DNA of 64,000 bases, taken from NCBI GenBank assembly GCA_021151765.1, contig JAGKWR010000001.1, forward strand, positions 62,001 to 126,000. Direction: 5' to 3'. Origin of the DNA: Alphaproteobacteria bacterium (GTDB taxonomy: Bacteria; Pseudomonadota; Alphaproteobacteria; Rickettsiales; UBA1997). Below are positions 58,862 through 64,000 of the stretch, in pieces. Position 1 is the stretch's first letter. The number at the start of each line of letters is the position of its first letter. The position numbers and the translations under genes were made by a program. The notes below the pieces were generated by a model. It was not told where the DNA came from and did no database searches. It saw only the letters and a program-made list of their open reading frames with translations.

Positions 58862-59884
58862 TTAATTTTTTCTCAAAATTTTCAAAACCAACTCAACATT
58901 TTCAATCGGAGTTTGCGGAATAATTCCGTGGCCTAAATTGAAGATAAATGGTTTGTCTGAGAACTTTTCTAAAATGTCGTTAACTTCTTTTTCGATTTCT
59001 TTTTTTGAACCAAAAGCCAACAACAAATTATCTAAATTTCCTTGCACAACTGTGTTACAATTTTGCTGTAAATTTTCACGCGCCCAATCGCGATCAACTG
59101 TTTGATCAAGAGCAACTGCATCACAACCAACTTGTTTAGTAAATTCTAAATAGCTCATGCCAATTCCACGCGGAAAACAAATAATTGGCGTATTTGGATG
59201 AATTTTTTTCAGTTCAGAAACAATTTTTTTAGTCGGTTCAATAACCCATTTCTGTAATTCAAATGGCGGTAAAACTGATGCCCAAGAATCAAATAATTTT
59301 ACCACATCAGCACCAGCTTGAATTTGCAGCGACAAATATTCGACGATACTTTGCACTAAAACATCAATTAGCTGTGAAAAATATTGCGGATCTTGCAGTG
59401 CAGCTTGGCGAGTTTTTTCAAAATTTTTCGAACCGCCTTTTTCAATCATATAACAAGCTAGCGTCCAAGGAGCACCAGAAAAACCAATTAAAGCTGTACT
59501 ATCATCTAATTTTGATTTTGTTAGCGATAGAGCTTCGAAAACCGGATTTAAATGCGCTTTAATGTTTGAGGTTTTTAAGTTTTTTAATTCGAACTCGCCG
59601 AGTTTTGGTCCTTCATTTTTAACAAATTCAACTTTTACACCAAGCGCATCAGGAATTACCAAAATATCTGAAAAAATAATCGCAGCATCAAAGCCAAAAC
59701 GGCGAATTGGTTGAAGAGTAACTTCAGAAGCCAACTTTGGTGTATAACACATTTCCAAGAAATTACTAACTCCAGATCGAACTTCACGATATTCTGGTAA
59801 ATATCTGCCAGCTTGACGCATTATCCAAATTGGTGGAATAGAATTTCTCTCTTTCTTCGCGATCGTATTAATTAATTTTTTCAT
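58862..59884 (-). CDS. hemE: Uroporphyrinogen decarboxylase
   Basis: HemE decarboxylates uroporphyrinogen III to coproporphyrinogen III. The 340-residue protein has the signature PPIWIMRQAGRYLPEYRE at residues 17-34, FSDILVIPDALG near 70 (catalytic Asp), GFSGAPWTLACYM near 134 and the C-terminal FNLGHGIIPQTP. hemE next to the replication origin is a conserved arrangement in Caulobacter and Rickettsia; here an AT-rich noncoding stretch follows immediately upstream of its start. Confidence 0.97.
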   Translation of the reverse strand: MKKLINTIAKKERNSIPPIWIMRQAGRYLPEYREVRSGVSNFLEMCYTPKLASEVTLQPIRRFGFDAAIIFSDILVIPDALGVKVEFVKNEGPKLGEFELKNLKTSNIKAHLNPVFEALSLTKSKLDDSTALIGFSGAPWTLACYMIEKGGSKNFEKTRQAALQDPQYFSQLIDVLVQSIVEYLSLQIQAGADVVKLFDSWASVLPPFELQKWVIEPTKKIVSELKKIHPNTPIICFPRGIGMSYLEFTKQVGCDAVALDQTVDRDWARENLQQNCNTVVQGNLDNLLLAFGSKKEIEKEVNDILEKFSDKPFIFNLGHGIIPQTPIENVELVLKILRKN

Positions 59885-59942
59885 TTATTAAGTATTATTA
59901 ATATTATTAGTGCTGTGAATATTTTTATTAATTTTTTTTAAC

Positions 59943-60011
59943 AAAGTTATTAACAGCTAGTAATTTTATAGAGCCTTTATTTTCAATCATTCTAAAAGTT
60001 ATTAACAGCTA
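59943..60011 (+). repeat. 17-bp direct repeat in the hemE-bolA intergenic region
   Basis: AAAGTTATTAACAGCTA occurs twice without mismatch (59943-59959 and 59995-60011), 52 bp apart start to start, close to five helical turns, so both copies face the same side of the DNA. The core TTATTAACA recurs at 60119-60127, and TTATTAACAG at 60129-60138. Confidence 0.85.
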
Positions 60012-60120
60012 AAATTTTTATCAAAAAAACTTTTTAACAGACAAAAAGGCTGTGGAAAAAATGTTAAAATTTTTAATAAGTTTTTACTAAAATTATGATC
60101 TGTTAAAAAAGTCAGACTTA

Positions 60121-60135
60121 TTAACAATTTATTAA
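60121..60135. promoter_or_regulatory. CtrA-like site TTAA-N7-TTAA
   Basis: TTAA (60121-60124), seven bases, TTAA (60132-60135), the full CtrA consensus used in alphaproteobacteria, 13 nt before the bolA start and inside the candidate origin. The surrounding sequence is AT-rich, so a chance match is possible. Confidence 0.3.
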
Positions 60136-60148
60136 CAGTTTTTTTAAC

Positions 60149-60397
60149 ATGAAGCAAAGGATCGAAAAAACGTTACAAGAAAATCTGCAACCACAATTTC
60201 TTGAGGTAAAAAATAATTCTCATCTTCACGCCGGACACGCAGGTGACAACGGTACAAATGAAACTCATTTTGCTGTAATTATTGAAGCGGAAGAATTGAA
60301 AAGTTTGAGCAGAGTAAACGCTCAACGCAGAATAAACCAACTTTTAAAAAGTGAGTTTGCAAATGGATTGCATGCCTTGGAAATAAAGATTAAATAA
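60149..60397 (+). CDS. bolA: BolA-family protein
   Basis: An 82-residue BolA protein; the family pairs with monothiol glutaredoxins in iron-sulfur cluster handling and in E. coli affects cell shape. Visible: the KQRIEKTLQENLQPQFLEVKNNS start, HLHAGHAGDNGTNETHFAVI in the conserved centre and RRINQLLKSEFANGLHALEI at the end, with the invariant C-terminal His. It is transcribed away from the candidate origin. Confidence 0.95.
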   Translation: MKQRIEKTLQENLQPQFLEVKNNSHLHAGHAGDNGTNETHFAVIIEAEELKSLSRVNAQRRINQLLKSEFANGLHALEIKIK

Positions 60398-60440
60398 AAA
60401 AAAAGGTTTGCGATATTTCTCAATCACAAACCTTTTTTTT
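60397..60440. terminator. Bidirectional terminator between bolA and clpX
   Basis: An A-run plus GGTTTG (60397-60410) pairs with CAAACC plus a T-run (60427-60440) across a 16-nt loop, placed at the bolA stop and before the end of the convergent clpX. It works as an intrinsic terminator in both directions. Confidence 0.8.
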
Positions 60441-60456
60441 GATAATTCGCAGTTTT

Positions 60457-61767
60457 TTACGCCGCGCTTTTTTTCTCTTTTTGCGGAACTACGGACATGA
60501 TCTTTTTTTCTTCTTTCTCGCTGATTTCTTTTTCCGTTAAATAAGTGATCTCGACCTTTTTATTTTTGGTCAAAACTTCCTTCGTTACTTTCACAGATTT
60601 AACATTTTTTTGCGAAGGCACGTCAAACATAGTGTCGAGCAAAATATTTTCTGTAATAGCGCGTAAACCACGAGCGCCGGTTTTGCGTTCAATCGCTTTT
60701 TTGGCAATTTCTTTCAAAGCATCTGGCTCAAAATTCAATTCAACTTTATCAAGCTCGAAAAGCTTTTGATATTGTTTTGAAATTGAATTTTTTGGCTCAA
60801 CCAAAATTCTGGTTAAATCTTCTTCAGTCAAACCTTCAAGCGGAGCAATTACAGGCAAACGTCCGACAATTTCTGGAATTAGACCAAATTTGATCAAATC
60901 GTCTGGTTCAACTCCGGTGAAAATATCTTTGCGGTTTGTATCGTCTTTTGAACGAACATCAGCACCAAAACCAATACTAGAACCTTTTCCACGAGCGGCG
61001 ATAATTTTTTCTAAACCAGAAAAAGCGCCGGCACAAATGAACAAGATATTTTTGGTATCAACTTGCACATATTCTTGTTGTGAAGTTTTGCGTCCCGGTT
61101 GAGTTGGAACTGAAGCGACAGTTCCTTCAATAATTTTCAACAAACCTTGTTGTACACCTTCGCCGGAAATATCGCGGCTTCTGGCGCCTTCTTCAGATTT
61201 ACGGGCGATTTTATCGATTTCGTCGATGTAAACTATACCGCGTTGAGTTTTTTCGATGTCGTAATTGGCAGCTTGCAACAAGCGTGAAATAATGTTTTCC
61301 ACGTCATCACCAACGTAACCAGCTTCGGTTAAAGAAGTGGCGTCAGCCATGGTGAAAGGAACATCCAAAATGCGTGCCAAAGTTTGAGCAAGTAAAGTTT
61401 TACCGCAACCAGTTGGCCCGATCATCAAAATATTTGATTTGTTAAGTTCAATTCCGTCAGCCGAAAGTGAAGAAGCAGAATCAATACGTTTGTAGTGGTT
61501 ATAAACTGCAACTGATAAAGCTTTTTTGGCGTATTCTTGACCAACCACATGATCATCTAAAATTTTAACAATTTCTTGCGGAGTTGGTTTGGCTGAACCA
61601 GATTTATTCAAAATCGCTTTTTTGTTGTCTTCACGCAAAATGTCAGTGCACAAAGCGATACATTCGTTACAAACAAAAACTGTTGGTCCGGCGATTAATT
61701 TTTTAACTTCATTTTGATGTTTGCCGCAAAACGAGCAGCACAAATCTTGGTTATCTTCTCTAGTCAT
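60457..61767 (-). CDS. clpX: ATP-dependent Clp protease ATP-binding subunit ClpX
   Basis: ClpX unfolds substrates and feeds them to ClpP; in alphaproteobacteria it degrades cell-cycle regulators such as CtrA. The 436-residue protein has the N-terminal zinc domain (Cys11, Cys14, Cys33, Cys36), Walker [14 protein letters not shown] near residue 118, Walker [16 protein letters not shown] near 178, and the IGF-type ClpP loop region around IGFGAD. It starts 2 nt after the clpP stop. The C-terminus is a charged tail (QKEKKSAA). Confidence 0.98.
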   Translation of the reverse strand: MTREDNQDLCCSFCGKHQNEVKKLIAGPTVFVCNECIALCTDILREDNKKAILNKSGSAKPTPQEIVKILDDHVVGQEYAKKALSVAVYNHYKRIDSASSLSADGIELNKSNILMIGPTGCGKTLLAQTLARILDVPFTMADATSLTEAGYVGDDVENIISRLLQAANYDIEKTQRGIVYIDEIDKIARKSEEGARSRDISGEGVQQGLLKIIEGTVASVPTQPGRKTSQQEYVQVDTKNILFICAGAFSGLEKIIAARGKGSSIGFGADVRSKDDTNRKDIFTGVEPDDLIKFGLIPEIVGRLPVIAPLEGLTEEDLTRILVEPKNSISKQYQKLFELDKVELNFEPDALKEIAKKAIERKTGARGLRAITENILLDTMFDVPSQKNVKSVKVTKEVLTKNKKVEITYLTEKEISEKEEKKIMSVVPQKEKKSAA

Positions 61768-61769
61768 TT

Positions 61770-62399
61770 TTATTCAGATTTAGTTACTGGTCTTTTTTCG
61801 ATGATTTGGTCGATTAAACCAAATTCTTTAGCTTTTTCCGCAGTCATGAAATTGTCACGTTCCATGCCTTTTTCAATTACAGATAATTTTTGGCCAGTGT
61901 GTTTAACGTAAATTTCGTTCAATCTTCTTTTTAAAGATAAAATTTCTTGAGCGTGAATTTCAATGTCAGTTGCTTGACCGCTGAAGCCGCCAGAAGGTTG
62001 GTGAATCATCACGCGTGAATTTGGCAAAGAAAATCTTTTTCCGGCAGCGCCAGCTGAAAGTAATAATGAACCCATTGATGCAGCTTGTCCGATACAAATT
62101 GTTGCAACATCGGGAGTGATATATTGCATAGTGTCATACATCGCCAAACCAGAAGTAACAACACCTCCTGGAGAATTAATGTAGAAATAAATGTCTTTTT
62201 TCGGATCTTCCGATTCTAAAAATAAAAGCTGAGCAACAATCAATGAAGAAACTTGGTCATTTACAGGACCAGAGAGGAAAATAATTCTTTCCTTTAAAAG
62301 GCGTGAATAAATATCGAAAGCGCGCTCGCCTTTGTTGGTTTGCTCAACTACTGTTGGTACAACGTAATTGGCTTGTTCGAGAATCATTTTTTCTGACAT
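61770..62399 (-). CDS. clpP: ATP-dependent Clp protease proteolytic subunit
   Basis: ClpP is the serine protease chamber of ClpXP. The 209-residue protein has the triad Ser108 ([11 protein letters not shown]), His133 (VMIHQPSGG) and Asp182 ([10 protein letters not shown]), and the conserved YFYINSPGG loop. It heads the clpP-clpX operon and is divergent from grpE across about 180 bp. Confidence 0.98.
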   Translation of the reverse strand: MSEKMILEQANYVVPTVVEQTNKGERAFDIYSRLLKERIIFLSGPVNDQVSSLIVAQLLFLESEDPKKDIYFYINSPGGVVTSGLAMYDTMQYITPDVATICIGQAASMGSLLLSAGAAGKRFSLPNSRVMIHQPSGGFSGQATDIEIHAQEILSLKRRLNEIYVKHTGQKLSVIEKGMERDNFMTAEKAKEFGLIDQIIEKRPVTKSE

Positions 62400-62475
62400 G
62401 TTTTTTGAAATTTTTAAATGAAATGGAGCCGATGATTTAAGAACTGACAGTGAAAAATCAATGTCATTTTAGTTA

Positions 62476-62503
62476 CTTGAATTTGCTTGCATGGCACTTA
62501 TGT
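62476..62503 (+). promoter_or_regulatory. Alphaproteobacterial RpoH-type heat-shock promoter of grpE
   Basis: CTTG (62476-62479), a 17-nt spacer, CTTATGT (62497-62503). The alphaproteobacterial sigma32 consensus is CTTG-N16-19-CYTATNT, so all fixed bases match. Transcription would start about 70 nt upstream of the grpE start. The gene content (grpE) supports the call. Confidence 0.65.
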
Positions 62504-62580
62504 TTTTCGCCGTTTAAAACGCTTAATTAGAATTAGCGTTTATTTTTAGTTTTAATTTTAACTTTTGAGGAGTGCTGCAA

Positions 62581-63132
62581 ATGCAAGAAAATCAAGATCA
62601 AAATCCCGTAGATCATAAAGTTGATAACCAAGTTGAAAATCAACAAGTACAAGATGATGTGGCGCAAAAAATTGCTGAGTTGGAGCAAAAAGCTACTGAC
62701 TTAAATGATAAATTACTTCGTACTTTAGCTGAGTTAGATAACGTCAGAAGAAGAGCGCGCGAAGATATGGAGAAAGCTTCGAAATATGCAATTTCTGGTT
62801 TTGTTGGGGAATTAGTTTTAGTTGTCGAAAACTTTTTGATGGCATCAGAAAATGCACCAAGAAGTGAAATTGAAAAAGTTCCAGCAATCAAAAATTATGC
62901 GGATGCAATTGTGATGACGGAAAAAGAACTTTTGAAAATTCTAGAAAAAAATCAGGTCAAAAGAATTTATCCACTTAACCAACCTTTCGATCATAATTTT
63001 CACGAAGCAATTGCCCAAATTGAAAGTGATTTGGCAGAAGGAACTGTGGTGCAAGTTATTCAGTCGGGTTACACAATTTCAGATCGCTTGATTCGTCCAG
63101 CTTTGGTTGGAGTTGCTAAAGCTAAAAATTAG
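62581..63132 (+). CDS. grpE: Nucleotide exchange factor GrpE
   Basis: GrpE releases ADP from DnaK. ATG 62581 is chosen over GTG 62572, because GAGGAG (62567-62572) stands at the right distance from it; this gives 183 residues. The protein has the long N-terminal coiled coil (IAELEQKATDLNDKLLRTLAELDNVRRR, in two parts), EDMEKASKYAISGFV, and the beta-hand domain (PFDHNFHEAIAQIES, then VVQVIQSGYTISDRLIRPA). dnaK is not adjacent. Heat induction is likely via the promoter at 62476-62503. Confidence 0.96.
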   Translation: MQENQDQNPVDHKVDNQVENQQVQDDVAQKIAELEQKATDLNDKLLRTLAELDNVRRRAREDMEKASKYAISGFVGELVLVVENFLMASENAPRSEIEKVPAIKNYADAIVMTEKELLKILEKNQVKRIYPLNQPFDHNFHEAIAQIESDLAEGTVVQVIQSGYTISDRLIRPALVGVAKAKN

Positions 63133-63176
63133 TTGGAGGTTTTTGGTCTTTAATTTGTTGAGATCGCTAGCAGTTA

Positions 63177-63236
63177 TCAAACAAAAACTTGCAAAAAAAT
63201 AAGTCGCCAGTAACTTGCGCGACCCTTTTTGTTTGA
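63177..63236 (+). terminator. Terminator of grpE
   Basis: TCAAACAAAAA (63177-63187) and TTTTTGTTTGA (63226-63236) form an 11-bp outer stem and GTCGC/GCGAC (63203-63207/63219-63223) an inner stem, followed by CCTTTTTGTTT. Either form ends with a T-run, 45-100 nt after the grpE stop and before the tRNA. Confidence 0.5.
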
Positions 63237-63265
63237 AAAAAATTCAGCCAAAAATTTTTAATTAC

Positions 63266-63342
63266 GGGATTATAGCTCAGTTGGTCAGAGCAGGATGCTC
63301 ATAACGTCTTGGTCGTAGGTTCAAGTCCTACTGATCCCACCA
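63266..63342 (+). tRNA. tRNA with CAU anticodon, probably tRNA-Ile2 (lysidine type)
   Basis: A 77-nt cloverleaf with encoded CCA: acceptor GGGATTA/TGATCCC, D arm GCTC...GAGC, anticodon arm GGATG-CTCATAA-CGTCT (anticodon CAT), variable loop TTGGTCG, T arm GTAGG-TTCAAGT-CCTAC. CAU can mean initiator Met, elongator Met or Ile2 (k2CAU). The CTCATAA plus CTTGGTCG pattern is that of E. coli ileX-type Ile2; the acceptor 1:72 G-C pair rules out the initiator. Elongator Met is the alternative. Confidence 0.9.
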
Positions 63343-63422
63343 GCCTTCGCTCTTGCGAGCTTCGGCTGGCATGCCAGCCTTTAGGTTGGCTTGTCGGTTG
63401 GAGATTGTTAGAGTGAAGGCTG
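63341..63422. repeat. GC-rich palindromic element with inverted ends, abutting the tRNA 3' end
   Basis: A GC-richer stretch bounded by CAGCCTTCGCTCT (63341-63353) and its near-complement AGAGTGAAGGCTG (63410-63422), 12 of 13 positions matching. Inside are two hairpins: CCAGCC...GGCTGG with inner GCTC/GAGC, and GCCAGCC/GGTTGGC with a TTTA loop. Its left end overlaps the CCA tail of the tRNA by 2 nt. A third small hairpin (AAGGCT/AGCCTT, 63416-63436) follows, ending in TTTT. The form is like a palindromic repeat or MITE; it may also be the tRNA terminator. Confidence 0.6.
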
Positions 63423-63568
63423 CTCGCCGTAGCCTTTTGGGGTTAAGGTGGGCTTATTCAAGATTTTCTTTGGAATTTCTTGAGAGATTTTCTTTTGAAA
63501 GTCACTGATTCACGGGTCAAGGCAATCTACCTGTGTTTTCTGCATATTAATTTAATTGATAAAATGAC

Positions 63569-63772
63569 ATGCCAAAAATGAAAACAAATAGCGGTGCTAA
63601 GAAGAGATTCAAAGTTACCGGAACCGGAAAAGTTGTTCATAAACAAGCCGGAAAACGTCACAATTTGGGTAAAAAAAGCCAGACTCGTATCAGAGATTTG
63701 CGTAAAGGCGCAGAGCTTTCTGAAGGTCACAGCGCTAGCGTCTTGAAGCACAAGATGCCTTATAACCGTTAA
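63569..63772 (+). CDS. rpmI: 50S ribosomal protein L35
   Basis: A 67-residue L35: [20 protein letters not shown] and the C-terminal [20 protein letters not shown] are typical. It is the first gene of the rpmI-rplT operon; infC is not in front of it, unlike in many bacteria, where a palindromic element and tRNA stand instead. ATG 63569 gives the conserved N-terminus. Confidence 0.97.
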   Translation: MPKMKTNSGAKKRFKVTGTGKVVHKQAGKRHNLGKKSQTRIRDLRKGAELSEGHSASVLKHKMPYNR

Positions 63773-63790
63773 TTTTAAAGGAGTTTACCC

Positions 63791-64000
63791 ATGAGTCGTG
63801 TAAAAAGAGGTGTTACTAAAAAAGCTCGTCATAAGAAAATCTTAAAACTTGCTAAAGGCTATCGCGGTCGCGCAAAGAATTGTTTCCGCGTTGCAATTGA
63901 AAAAGTCGAAAAAGCATTGCGTTACGCTTATCGTGACCGTCGTGCTAAAAAAAGAGACTTCCGTGGTTTATGGATTCAGCGTATCAACGCTGCAGTTCGT
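63791..64000 (+). CDS. rplT: 50S ribosomal protein L20, 3' end cut off by window edge
   Basis: The first 70 codons of L20: [40 protein letters not shown] and [20 protein letters not shown] match the family. An AAAGGAG about 10 nt upstream is one of the clear ribosome sites in the window. About 48 residues lie beyond the edge. In many bacteria L20 represses its own operon by binding the leader RNA. Confidence 0.97.
   Translation, partial: MSRVKRGVTKKARHKKILKLAKGYRGRAKNCFRVAIEKVEKALRYAYRDRRAKKRDFRGLWIQRINAAVR

Larger units (their letters stand above)
59885..60148. other. Candidate chromosomal replication origin (oriC) between hemE and bolA
   Basis: A 264-nt noncoding stretch, strongly AT-rich, flanked by hemE. 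It holds a 17-bp direct repeat (AAAGTTATTAACAGCTA at 59943-59959 and 59995-60011), a relaxed-consensus DnaA box on the minus strand (TGTGGAAAA at 60051-60059, complement TTTTCCACA), a second one with one mismatch (TGTGAATAT at 59914-59922) and a CtrA-type TTAA-N7-TTAA site (60121-60135). Proximity to hemE is established for origins of Caulobacter and Rickettsia; the origin call here is inference, and promoters of hemE and bolA also lie here. Confidence 0.45.

Overview
The window reads as a continuous piece of the chromosome of an AT-rich (visibly well under 45% GC), densely coded alphaproteobacterium. The lineage call rests on family-specific signals: a mitofilin (Mic60)-type protein between hemD and a HemY-like gene, a fused ispDF, a DUF1013/TrcR-type regulator, the DUF2066/AI-2E permease pair divergent from purM, ppiD followed by trpE, priA beside a small transaldolase, and a CTTG-N17-CTTATGT heat-shock promoter in front of grpE. 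Low GC, LRR and ankyrin-like proteins and trimmed genes suggest a host-associated member of the Rickettsiales/Holosporales sphere, but retained lysC, dapD, trpE, purM, guaB and pyrD mean it is less reduced than classical Rickettsia. The taxonomic call is inference.

Layout. 1-4.2 kb (minus strand): pyrD (cut by the window edge), a membrane protein, dapD, a HemY stub, Mic60-like, hemD. 4.4-7.8 kb (plus): sucCD, recA, tRNA-Arg. 7.8-12.2 kb (minus): a probable Fe(II)/2-oxoglutarate oxygenase, rnc, a MerR regulator, an AI-2E permease, a DUF2066 protein. 12.3-14.1 kb (plus): purM with a strong promoter, then only the 3' quarter of an ileS-like gene. 14.2-15.4 kb: lysC. 15.6-23.8 kb (plus): ppiD-like, trpE, TolC-like, a CzcA/CusA-type RND pump, a PEBP protein. 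23.9-25.8 kb (minus): ftsY and a LysM/degenerate M23 lipoprotein; then pilD (plus). 26.7-32.9 kb (minus): recO, miaA, rluD, tsaE, xth, a SIMPL protein, metG. 33-43.7 kb: prfA, birA, yaaA, trcR-like, bcp, rplY, an SDR gene, tmk, mdh, ftsI, fur-like, guaB. 43.7-50.9 kb: an LRR protein behind priA, a transaldolase, a small membrane protein, a DUF374 acyltransferase, ispDF, nuoF. 51-57.6 kb (plus): a secretin, an ABC-2-like permease, a TPR-like protein, nadC, an ABC exporter, a nucleotidyltransferase. 57.6-59.9 kb (minus): hemE followed by two accessory ankyrin-like genes. 59.9-60.15 kb: AT-rich noncoding candidate replication origin. 60.1-64 kb: bolA, clpX, clpP, grpE, tRNA-CAU, rpmI, rplT (cut).

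Most genes are housekeeping. The points of interest are the hemE-flanking candidate oriC with a 17-bp direct repeat, a DnaA-box-like site and a CtrA-like site; the detached IleRS C-terminus coupled to purM; the Mic60/HemY-stub cluster; eukaryotic-like repeat proteins tucked behind core genes; an RND pump with no adaptor gene; and two palindromic repeat elements, one abutting a tRNA 3' end. I saw no insertion sequence, prophage or CRISPR array.
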